A program made the position numbers and the translations under genes. 5,435 nt of DNA. Source: Lachnospiraceae bacterium (GTDB taxonomy: Bacteria > Bacillota_A > Clostridia > Lachnospirales > Lachnospiraceae). Location of the stretch: the NCBI GenBank assembly GCA_017523185.1, contig JAFWXB010000038.1, positions 1 to 5,435 of the forward strand, given 5' to 3'. Below, piece by piece: positions 1 through 5,435 of the stretch. The notes beneath the pieces are model-generated. The model searched no databases. It worked only from the letters and a program-made list of their open reading frames with translations, and was not told where the DNA came from. Position 1 is the stretch's first letter. Each line of letters opens with the position of its first letter.

Positions 1-78
1 CCTGGTGCAGAAGCAATCAAAGCAACTGTAAAAGAAAAAATGGAATTATTCGGTTCTGTAGGAAAAGCTAACGAATAA
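1..78 (+). CDS. fba: C-terminal end of probable class II fructose-1,6-bisphosphate aldolase (5' part outside window)
   Basis: Frame 1 is open from the first base to a TAA at 76-78 and gives 25 residues: it begins PGAEAIKATV and ends LFGSVGKANE. This matches the pattern I recall for the last helix of clostridial class II fructose-bisphosphate aldolases (PG-x-EAIK-x-TVK-x-K and then LFGS-x-x-KA). These are Zn-dependent cytosolic enzymes that interconvert fructose-1,6-bisphosphate with dihydroxyacetone phosphate and glyceraldehyde-3-phosphate in glycolysis. No catalytic or metal-binding residues lie in the visible part, so the call rests only on the C-terminal signature. A strong terminator starts 64 bases after the stop, so this gene ends its transcription unit. 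An unrelated protein with a similar tail cannot be excluded from 25 residues. Confidence 0.68.
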   Translation, partial: PGAEAIKATVKEKMELFGSVGKANE

Positions 79-99
79 GAAACATACATAAAATAATAT

Positions 100-125
100 C
101 TATAATGTATTGTGTATCATTATAG
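100..125 (+). other. Small hairpin in the 3' UTR of the upstream gene
   Basis: CTATAATG (100-107) and CATTATAG (118-125) are perfect 8-base inverted repeats around a 10-base loop. Four more pairs (ATAT with ATAT) can form outside if one T is bulged. It lies between the aldolase stop and the terminator and has no T-run of its own, so it is not a terminator. A role in 3'-end stability is possible, but the DNA is AT-rich and such pairs also arise by chance. Confidence 0.35.
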
Positions 126-141
126 TATATATTAAACTTAT

Positions 142-183
142 AAAAAGAACTTTGTAAGAATTATTCTTGCAGAGTTCTTTTTT
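142..183 (+). terminator. Intrinsic terminator of the upstream (aldolase) gene
   Basis: The arms at 142-160 and 164-182 pair over 19 positions, with two G-U wobbles and no mismatches, around a TTA loop (161-163). Stable loop formation probably opens the top pair. The descending arm ends in a run of six T's (178-183). The A-run on the ascending arm could also give partial activity on the minus strand, but no minus-strand gene ends here. Confidence 0.9.
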
Positions 184-185
184 AC

Positions 186-230
186 TGAGAATATATTTAT
201 CAAATCTATAATTATAATAGGATATTCTCA
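186..230. repeat. 9-base perfect inverted repeat
   Basis: TGAGAATAT (186-194) is the exact reverse complement of ATATTCTCA (222-230), with 27 bases between. It begins just after the aldolase terminator. It could be a protein-binding site or an RNA stem. The wide spacing and high AT content make chance plausible. Confidence 0.3.
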
Positions 231-265
231 ATTCGTTTTCGTTATAGCTTTAATCAAATATAAAG

Positions 266-311
266 AAGTTATCTTACTCACTTAAGCTGCATGATTTGAA
301 GTGGAGAACTT
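266..311. other. Possible interrupted stem in the glnN upstream region
   Basis: CTCACTT (277-283) pairs with AAGTGGAG (299-306) if G303 is bulged. AAGTT (266-270) then pairs with AACTT (307-311) across a six-base left-hand bulge. The apical loop of 15 bases (284-298) includes GCTGCATG. This is the least AT-rich patch of the intergenic region, which is why it stands out. It matches no RNA family I recognise. Confidence 0.25.
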
Positions 312-391
312 ATTTAATTCAGTTAAATTAAAAAATTTCTAAATATCTGTTGTATTTCATAATCTGAATGAAAAAAGTATATTTATTTTTC

Positions 392-420
392 TTTACTATT
401 GCAAAAAAATAGTATATATT
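392..420 (+). promoter_or_regulatory. Weak upstream promoter candidate with inverted repeat in its spacer
   Basis: TTTACT (392-397, 4 of 6 to the -35 consensus) and TATATT (415-420, 5 of 6 to the -10 consensus) are separated by exactly 17 bases. A 7-base inverted repeat, TACTATT (394-400) and AATAGTA (408-414) around GCAAAAA, fills the spacer and overlaps the -35 box, a position where a repressor could act. If used, it would give glnN a leader of roughly 180 bases. In DNA this AT-rich, chance promoter-like matches are common. Confidence 0.25.
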
Positions 421-460
421 AGTTTCGTAATAAAGAATTTATTAAGAATATTTGAAAATA

Positions 461-474
461 TAATAAATTTATTA
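461..474. repeat. 14-base perfect palindrome
   Basis: TAATAAATTTATTA reads the same on both strands. It overlaps the second copy of an imperfect 20-base direct repeat (431-450 and 461-480). It lies about 64 bases upstream of the -35 box of the proximal promoter candidate, where an activator could bind. It consists only of A and T, so evidence for function is weak. Confidence 0.25.
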
Positions 475-537
475 GAAATACTTATAATTATAAAATGTTT
501 TAGATTAAAATAGGTATAAGAGAAATACAGTATGCGT

Positions 538-567
538 TTGACATATATAAAAAATGGATAACATAAC
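538..567 (+). promoter_or_regulatory. Candidate sigma-A type promoter of glnN
   Basis: A perfect TTGACA (538-543) is followed after 18 bases by CATAAC (562-567, 4 of 6 to TATAAT). The -10 assignment is uncertain, because TAACAT (559-564, 15-base spacing) scores equally. Transcription would start near 574 and leave a short leader of about 30 bases before the start codon. The exact -35 box in an appropriate position is the main support. Confidence 0.45.
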
Positions 568-594
568 TATTTGTATTAGGATAAAGAACATAAG

Positions 595-600
595 AAAGGA
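595..600 (+). promoter_or_regulatory. Ribosome binding site of glnN
   Basis: AAAGGA lies five bases before the ATG at 606. It is the only good Shine-Dalgarno match near the N-terminus and fixes the start. Confidence 0.8.
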
Positions 601-605
601 ACAGT

Positions 606-2747
606 ATGAGCGAAATAATAAAATATAATGTAGCAGATATCTTTGGAGAAAATGTATTTAATGATTCTGTAATGCAGGCAAGACTTCCAAAGAAAGTATA
701 TAGTAAACTTCATCAAGTAATTGAAGAAGGTAGGGAACTGGATATTGAAACAGCTGATGTAATTGCACATGAAATGAAAGAGTGGGCAATTGAAAAAGGT
801 GCAACACATTATACACATTGGTTTCAGCCACTAACAGGTGTAACAGCAGAAAAACACGATTCCTTTATTACATCTCCAATGCCAAATGGAAAGGTACTTA
901 TGAGTTTTTCGGGGAAAGAGTTAATTAAAGGGGAACCGGATGCTTCTTCTTTTCCATCAGGCGGACTTCGTGCTACATTTGAAGCAAGAGGGTATACAGC
1001 ATGGGATTGTACTTCTCCTGCATTTGTACGTCAAGATGCTGGTGGGGCAACACTTTGTATTCCAACGGCATTTTGTTCTTATACAGGAGAAGCCTTAGAC
1101 CAAAAAACACCACTTCTTCGTTCTATGCAAGCCATTAGTGAACAATCATTGCGTTTGATTCGACTTTTTGGAAATACAACGTCGAAAAAAGTAATGGCAT
1201 CCGTAGGACCGGAACAGGAGTATTTCCTTGTAGACAGAGAAAAATATTTAAAACGTAAGGATTTGGTATTTACAGGGCGTACACTTTTTGGTGCAATGCC
1301 ACCAAAAGGACAGGAAATGGATGACCATTATTTTGGCTCAATTCGTGAACGTGTTGCTGCTTATATGAAAGATGTTGATATTGAGCTTTGGAAATTGGGG
1401 GTTTCTTCAAAAACAGAACATAATGAAGCAGCTCCTGCACAACATGAACTTGCACCGATTTATGCACATTGTAACGTGGCAGTAGACCACAATCAACTCA
1501 TTATGGAAACTTTAAAAAAAGTAGCAGGTCGTCATGGCTTACAATGTTTATTACATGAAAAACCATTTGCAGGTGTCAATGGTTCCGGAAAACACAATAA
1601 CTGGTCATTAACCACAGATGATGGCATTAACTTATTAGAACCGGGAACAAAACCACATGAAAATATTCAGTTTTTATTGGTACTTACTTGTGTTTTACGA
1701 GCAGTCGATAAACACGCAGCACTTTTACGTGCCTCTGCAGCAGATGTAGGAAATGACCACAGACTTGGAGCAAACGAAGCACCACCTGCGATTATTTCCG
1801 TATATTTAGGAGAACAATTGGAAGATGTATTGCAACAGTTAATTGATACAGGAACAGCTACACATAGTATCAAAAGACAGCGTCTTTCCACAGGTGTAAA
1901 AACACTTCCTGATTTCAGAAAAGATGCAGCAGATAGAAATCGCACTTCTCCATTTGCATTTACGGGAAATAAATTTGAATTTCGTATGGTAGGTTCTATG
2001 GATTCTGTTGCACAATCGAATGTCGTATTAAATACGATTGTAGCTGAAGTATTTTCAGAAGTATGTGATATTTTAAGTAAAGCAAAAGAAGAAGGTGGAC
2101 AAGAAGCATTTGACCTTGCAGTACATGATTTGATAAAAACATATGCAATTGAGCATGAACGTATTGTATTTAATGGAAACGGTTATTCGGAAGAATGGGT
2201 AAAAGAAGCAGAACAGCGTGGACTTCCAAATTTAACTTGTATGGTAGATGCCATTCCTGCTTATATTGCACCGGAATCTGTAGCAGTTTTTGAAAAATTT
2301 AATGTATTTAGTAAAAGTGAATTGGAATCTCGTGTAGAAATTGAATATGAAATCTATGCAAAGACTTTAAATATAGAAGCAAGAGCAATGATTGATATTG
2401 CAACAAAACAGATTATTCCGGCAGTAATTAAATATACAACGGTTTTAGCTGATTCCTATAATTCCGTAAAAATGGCTTGTCCAGACATTCCGGTAAATGT
2501 TCAGTTAGAATTATTGACAGAAACATCTAAGTTACTTGCAGAAACAAAATCAGCATTAACACATTTACAGGAAGTTACAGAAAAAGCATTTCGAATGGAA
2601 CGTGGCGAAGTACAAGCCCATTATTACAGAGATGAAGTAAGTACAGCCATGGAAGCACTTCGTACACCAGTCGATAAATTGGAAATGATTGTAGATAAGA
2701 CCATGTGGCCAATGCCTTCGTATGGAGATTTGATTTTTGAGGTGTAA
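606..2747 (+). CDS. glnN: Type III glutamine synthetase (GSIII), complete
   Basis: This 713-residue protein makes glutamine from glutamate, ammonia and ATP in the cytosol, the entry step of nitrogen assimilation. Its length is typical of GSIII (about 700-730) and far above GSI or GSII (about 350-470). In order, it shows a GSIII N-terminal region with THYTHWFQPLTG (67-78) and AEKHDSF (81-87). The catalytic metal-site Glu pair is in GPEQEYFLVD (E203, E205), followed by EHNEAAPAQHE (271-281). The ATP-site signature FAGVNGSGKHNNWS (321-334) has the metal-binding His at 330. NEAPPAIISVYLG (390-402) and DRNRTSPFAFTGNKFEFR (443-460) carry the substrate- and phosphate-binding Arg and Glu residues. 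The C-terminal 250 residues are the mostly helical GSIII-specific extension. No frameshift or missing active-site residue is seen. Known GSIII enzymes are double-ring dodecamers. The gene is monocistronic by context, with terminators on both sides. No adjacent regulator or ammonium transporter lies in the window. Control by nitrogen is expected but no known operator was found. Confidence 0.97.
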   Translation: MSEIIKYNVADIFGENVFNDSVMQARLPKKVYSKLHQVIEEGRELDIETADVIAHEMKEWAIEKGATHYTHWFQPLTGVTAEKHDSFITSPMPNGKVLMSFSGKELIKGEPDASSFPSGGLRATFEARGYTAWDCTSPAFVRQDAGGATLCIPTAFCSYTGEALDQKTPLLRSMQAISEQSLRLIRLFGNTTSKKVMASVGPEQEYFLVDREKYLKRKDLVFTGRTLFGAMPPKGQEMDDHYFGSIRERVAAYMKDVDIELWKLGVSSKTEHNEAAPAQHELAPIYAHCNVAVDHNQLIMETLKKVAGRHGLQCLLHEKPFAGVNGSGKHNNWSLTTDDGINLLEPGTKPHENIQFLLVLTCVLRAVDKHAALLRASAADVGNDHRLGANEAPPAIISVYLGEQLEDVLQQLIDTGTATHSIKRQRLSTGVKTLPDFRKDAADRNRTSPFAFTGNKFEFRMVGSMDSVAQSNVVLNTIVAEVFSEVCDILSKAKEEGGQEAFDLAVHDLIKTYAIEHERIVFNGNGYSEEWVKEAEQRGLPNLTCMVDAIPAYIAPESVAVFEKFNVFSKSELESRVEIEYEIYAKTLNIEARAMIDIATKQIIPAVIKYTTVLADSYNSVKMACPDIPVNVQLELLTETSKLLAETKSALTHLQEVTEKAFRMERGEVQAHYYRDEVSTAMEALRTPVDKLEMIVDKTMWPMPSYGDLIFEV

Positions 2748-2764
2748 TTTGAAATAATATAAAT

Positions 2765-2797
2765 AAAAAAAGGATTCTCATTTGAGAATCCTTTTTT
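2765..2797. terminator. Bidirectional intrinsic terminator shared by glnN and the convergent PBP gene
   Basis: GGATTCTCA (2772-2780) and TGAGAATCC (2783-2791) are perfect inverted repeats; the real loop is probably the four bases 2780-2783. They are flanked by seven A's on the left (2765-2771) and six T's on the right (2792-2797). Read on the plus strand it ends glnN 18 bases after its stop. Read on the minus strand, the A's become a T-run 12 bases after the PBP stop, so the same hairpin serves both genes. Confidence 0.93.
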
Positions 2798-2808
2798 GAT
2801 ATACAAGA

Positions 2809-5435
2809 TTAGTCATGTCCAAAAAATCTATCAAAGAAACTATCATGGTTATCAGTTGATGTTCTGGTATCTTCATCCGTTGTAGGTGTATTTTCGCCAC
2901 CACCGTTTGTATGATTGTCATTATGATTTGTATCATTATTATGGTCATTATTTGTTCCATTATTATGATTTGTATCATTGTTTGGAGTATCTGTTGGTGG
3001 TGTAGTGTCTATTGGAGGTGTAATATTGGTGTTATTATCAGGAGTGCTTCCATCATCAATTCCAGGGATTTCTGGAATTTCCGGAATTTCAGGGATAATA
3101 ACTTCTGTATGTGTACAGATATTATTGATAAACGAATCTGTTGCGATAATATCTCTATCACTTGTATTTGGGTCAGCTCCATAGATATATACTTTTTGCA
3201 CAACTTGTTCTGCCGGACAATGTGCATTTGCAATCATACCTGTTTCTTGGCAGATATTTAATGTAATATGATTATCGCAAGTTTCTGCTGGAACAGTACC
3301 TAAAGCAAAGTATTCTGTGTATACTGTAGAACCGCCTAATGCATGACTACAAGTACCTTGTAATGGTTTACAACCGGATTTATTACAAACAGATGCAGTT
3401 GTAATGCCTTCCGGTCTTGTAAAATCTTTATATTCTAATCCGGAATGGATTCGCTTCATAACTTCACGATAAACATTTTTGGTGTAAGCTGTTTCTTTAC
3501 TTGTCTGTTTGGAGTTATCATCACAGCCACCCCAAATAACACAAGTATAATAAGGGGTATATCCTGCAAACAGAGAATCACGAGTAGAAGTTGTTGTACC
3601 GGATTTTCCAGCTTGTGCCATAGAACTTCCAAAATATGCTTTTGTACCTGTACCGGAAGTCATAACATCTTTCATAGCATCTGTTAAAAGCCACGCAGTT
3701 GTTTCTTTAATAACAGTATGACGTTCTTTTGTAGTTTTATTATCTAATAAAACATCTCCGTTATGGTCATATACCACAGAATAGAAGCTTGGTTCAATAT
3801 ATTCTCCACTATTTGCAATAGCTGCATAAGCAGCAGTAAGTTCTAAATTGGATACGCCATGTGTTAAACCACCAAGAGAAAGACTTAAGTTAATATCAGA
3901 TTCTGATAATGTAGTAAATCCAAATTTTAAAGCATATTCATAACCAAGACTTGCACCCATTTGCTGTAATGTTTTTACAGTTGTAATATTATGAGATTTT
4001 GTAATGGCTTCACGAAGTGTAGTAAGTCCATAATAACGACCACTACTTGCATTTTTATAACTCTTTCCACCAGCAGAGAACGGAGCATCATCTTGTGTAC
4101 TTGCAAGTGTATATCCACCGGCATCTAAAGCAGGTGCGTAACAACCGATAATTTTAAAGGTAGAACCAGGTTGTCTTAATGTATCCGTAGCACGATTCCA
4201 TGTACGATTTCCCACTTTATCTCCACGACCCCCAACTAAAGCCTTTACTTCACCTGTATATTGGTCAATAACAGTAAGTGCTAATTGTGGCTGAAGGGTA
4301 ATATAAATAGATTCTGAATTTTCTATAATGGTATCTCCAGGCTCTAATACATCTTGTTCATATTTGCGAATTGCTTCATAGCAAGCATCTTCATTAGAAT
4401 AATTAATGCTAAAATCCTGATTTCCTGTTTTTTTCTTATAATAAGAAAGCATGGTTTGATGACTGTAATTTTTTGTTTTGCCATCTGCTTTTTTTACTTG
4501 GAAAGATAAATTAAAAGAATATTCTGGTTTTGTTTCATAGTTACTTAAATCATTTGCTTCTTCATCACAAATTGCTTGCATTGCAAGGTCTTGTGTAGAA
4601 ACAATGGTAAGTCCACCTTGATAAAGTGCTTTATAAGCATCTGTTTCTGTATAACCTTTATGCTCAACTAAATCTTTTACAACATCTTCAATTAAAGCAT
4701 CTACAAAATAAGAATTAACCGATGCAGTAGTTGTTTCATTATAAGAAGCAATACGTTCATAAACATCATCAGCCATTGCTTCATCATATTGGCGTTGTGT
4801 AATGTAGTTTTGTTCAAGCATATCATCTAATACTTTTTCACGACGTTCTGCATTCTTTTTTGGAAAAGAAATTGGATTGTATCCATATGGATTTTTTGTA
4901 ATTCCCGCAATGACTGCTGCTTCGGAGAGTGTAAGTTCAGAAACTTCTTTACCAAAATATTTATTGGCAGCAGCTTGAACACCTAATGTATTTGCACCAA
5001 GATTGATAGTATTTAAGTAGTTTTCTAAAATCCAATCTTTATCATTTACTTGTTCTTCTAATTTCAATGCTAAATATTGTTCTTGAATTTTACGTTGTAA
5101 TCTTTCAATGAAAGTAGTTTCGCCTGTCCATGTAGTAAGTACGTTGTTTTTAATAAGTTGTTGGGTAATGGTACTTGCTCCCTCATTAAATTTGCCATTT
5201 TTAAGACCGGACACAAATGCACGAACAATACCTTGTGGGTCAATTCCATTATGTTCGTAAAAACGCATATCTTCTACTGCAATAAATGCCTTTTGCATAT
5301 AAAATGGAATTTCATCTAATGTGACATAGATACGATTTGCCCCCGAACCGACAAGTTTAGTAATTTCTTCGCCATCACTAGAAAGTACGGAAGTAGAATA
5401 TCCGGTTGGCACAACATCAATTTGAGAGATATCAG
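2809..5435 (-). CDS. Class A penicillin-binding protein (bifunctional peptidoglycan glycosyltransferase/transpeptidase), N-terminus outside window
   Basis: This is a PBP1A-family enzyme that polymerises lipid II into glycan strands and cross-links stem peptides outside the membrane. The frame is open to the right edge. A GTG at 5412 gives 867 codons, but it is not the true start: seven more in-frame residues (DISQIDV) precede it, and the cytoplasmic tail and membrane anchor are missing. Numbering from that GTG, the GT51 domain covers about 20-190: EDMRFYEHNGID with catalytic E47, GASTITQQLIKNN (78-90), RKIQE with E111, and ILENYLNTINLG (128-139). A linker and an extra segment (about 285-375) follow. 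The transpeptidase has SxxK (S417-TF-K420), SxN (S473-H-N475) and KSGT (603-606, KTG in many relatives). After it come a Cys-containing region (676-766), a PEIPEIPEIPG stretch (774-784), an Asn/Asp/Thr-rich tail (785-855) and a terminal FFDRFFGHD. No active-site residue is missing, so it is probably functional and a beta-lactam target. It converges on glnN; its promoter lies beyond the window. Confidence 0.95.
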   Translation of the reverse strand, partial: DISQIDVVPTGYSTSVLSSDGEEITKLVGSGANRIYVTLDEIPFYMQKAFIAVEDMRFYEHNGIDPQGIVRAFVSGLKNGKFNEGASTITQQLIKNNVLTTWTGETTFIERLQRKIQEQYLALKLEEQVNDKDWILENYLNTINLGANTLGVQAAANKYFGKEVSELTLSEAAVIAGITKNPYGYNPISFPKKNAERREKVLDDMLEQNYITQRQYDEAMADDVYERIASYNETTTASVNSYFVDALIEDVVKDLVEHKGYTETDAYKALYQGGLTIVSTQDLAMQAICDEEANDLSNYETKPEYSFNLSFQVKKADGKTKNYSHQTMLSYYKKKTGNQDFSINYSNEDACYEAIRKYEQDVLEPGDTIIENSESIYITLQPQLALTVIDQYTGEVKALVGGRGDKVGNRTWNRATDTLRQPGSTFKIIGCYAPALDAGGYTLASTQDDAPFSAGGKSYKNASSGRYYGLTTLREAITKSHNITTVKTLQQMGASLGYEYALKFGFTTLSESDINLSLSLGGLTHGVSNLELTAAYAAIANSGEYIEPSFYSVVYDHNGDVLLDNKTTKERHTVIKETTAWLLTDAMKDVMTSGTGTKAYFGSSMAQAGKSGTTTSTRDSLFAGYTPYYTCVIWGGCDDNSKQTSKETAYTKNVYREVMKRIHSGLEYKDFTRPEGITTASVCNKSGCKPLQGTCSHALGGSTVYTEYFALGTVPAETCDNHITLNICQETGMIANAHCPAEQVVQKVYIYGADPNTSDRDIIATDSFINNICTHTEVIIPEIPEIPEIPGIDDGSTPDNNTNITPPIDTTPPTDTPNNDTNHNNGTNNDHNNDTNHNDNHTNGGGENTPTTDEDTRTSTDNHDSFFDRFFGHD
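2893..3060 (-). repeat. Low-complexity Asn/Asp/Thr-rich coding repeat in the PBP tail
   Basis: The DNA for residues 785-840 of the PBP is repetitive. The 18-base sequence ATTATGATTTGTATCATT (plus strand) occurs exactly at 2920-2937 and 2962-2979, 42 bases apart. That is 14 codons, so the frame is kept, and it encodes NNDTNHN twice (residues 811-817 and 825-831). The protein segment is rich in N, D, T, H and P and is probably an unstructured extracellular spacer. Repeat-length variation between strains would be expected to keep frame. Confidence 0.8.
3065..3091 (-). repeat. Three tandem 9-base units encoding a Pro-Glu-Ile repeat
   Basis: The plus strand reads GGGATTTCT, GGAATTTCC, GGAATTTCA in immediate succession. 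On the coding strand this gives the PEIPEIPEIPG stretch (residues 774-784 of the PBP). It joins the Cys-containing domain to the Asn-rich tail and is likely an extended, stiff linker. Confidence 0.8.

Larger units (their letters stand above)
184..605. other. Long AT-rich intergenic region upstream of glnN, no gene seen
   Basis: No reading frame on either strand has a credible start, ribosome binding site and protein-like composition. The only ORF entering it (minus strand, 576-818) runs antisense to the start of glnN. The stretch is much more AT-rich than the flanking genes. It contains inverted repeats at 186-230, 266-311, 394-414 and 461-474, and an imperfect 20-base direct repeat (431-450 and 461-480, 16 of 20 identical). 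Two promoter candidates are listed separately. No known riboswitch or T-box consensus was recognised. No TGTNA-N7-TNACA site (GlnR/TnrA type) was found by eye. Confidence 0.7.

Noticed and set aside
184..605. GlnR/TnrA operator, T-box or known riboswitch controlling glnN
   Set aside because: No TGTNA-N7-TNACA site, T-box sequence or recognised aptamer core was found by eye.
576..818. Minus-strand ORF of 80 codons over the start of glnN
   Set aside because: Antisense to the well-supported glnN. It is rich in Phe, Cys, Ile and Tyr, as expected from the complement of an AT-rich gene. No ribosome binding site or domain was recognised.
1270..1945. Minus-strand ORFs at 1270-1467 and 1667-1945 inside glnN
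   Set aside because: Both are antisense to conserved catalytic parts of GSIII and have no recognisable protein features.
186..2791. Shared TGAGAAT/ATTCTCA arms in the 186-230 repeat and the glnN terminator
   Set aside because: A seven-base match in AT-rich DNA, with different spacing and partners, is most simply chance.
2575..2806. Two overlapping short minus-strand ORFs over the glnN 3' end and the terminator
   Set aside because: They run through the glnN coding end and the terminator hairpin and have low-complexity Phe/Ile/Leu composition.
2909..2985. CRISPR-like or non-coding repeat array
   Set aside because: There are only two copies of the 18-base repeat, spaced by a whole number of codons inside an intact reading frame. 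It is a coding repeat.
2778..3687. Plus-strand ORFs at 2911-3261, 2978-3184 and 3445-3687, and minus-strand ORFs at 2778-2978 and 3009-3233, over the PBP 3' half
   Set aside because: All are other-frame shadows of the PBP gene. The Ile/Met/Cys-rich or repetitive translations reflect the Asn/Asp-rich tail read in another frame.
5410..5412. GTG as the true start of the PBP gene
   Set aside because: The frame stays open upstream to the window edge with plausible residues (DISQIDV), there is no ribosome binding site, and a start here would leave the enzyme without its membrane anchor.

Overview
The window looks like ordinary chromosomal housekeeping DNA from a low-GC Gram-positive anaerobe. A Lachnospiraceae or related Clostridia origin is the best guess. 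The reasons are the strong AT bias with AT-rich intergenic DNA, an AAAGGA ribosome binding site, a type III glutamine synthetase, and a class A penicillin-binding protein with the inter-domain insertion and Cys-containing C-terminal segment I associate with that family. The assignment rests on recalled protein similarity only, with no database search.

Layout from left to right. Positions 1-78 hold the last 25 codons and stop of a gene that starts outside the window, most likely a class II fructose-1,6-bisphosphate aldolase. A small hairpin (100-125) and then a strong intrinsic terminator (142-183) follow. Positions 184-605 are a very AT-rich stretch of about 420 bases with no credible gene. 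It holds several inverted repeats, a weak upstream promoter candidate (392-420) and a better promoter candidate (538-567) close to the next gene. Positions 606-2747 (+) encode a complete 713-residue type III glutamine synthetase (glnN). A perfect hairpin with A's on one side and T's on the other (2765-2797) lies in the 61-base gap and can terminate both converging genes. Positions 2809-5435 (-) hold a class A penicillin-binding protein whose N-terminus, including the expected membrane anchor, lies beyond the right edge. All glycosyltransferase and transpeptidase motifs are present, followed by a Cys-containing extracellular segment and a repetitive Pro/Glu/Ile then Asn/Asp/Thr-rich tail.

The three genes act in separate processes: glycolysis, ammonium assimilation and cell-wall synthesis. 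Each of the two junctions carries a strong terminator, so they appear to be independent transcription units and not an operon. I find no mobile element, CRISPR array, tRNA, rRNA or defence system, and no convincing undescribed system. The points most worth a second look are the long leader upstream of glnN and the unusual C-terminal region of the penicillin-binding protein.
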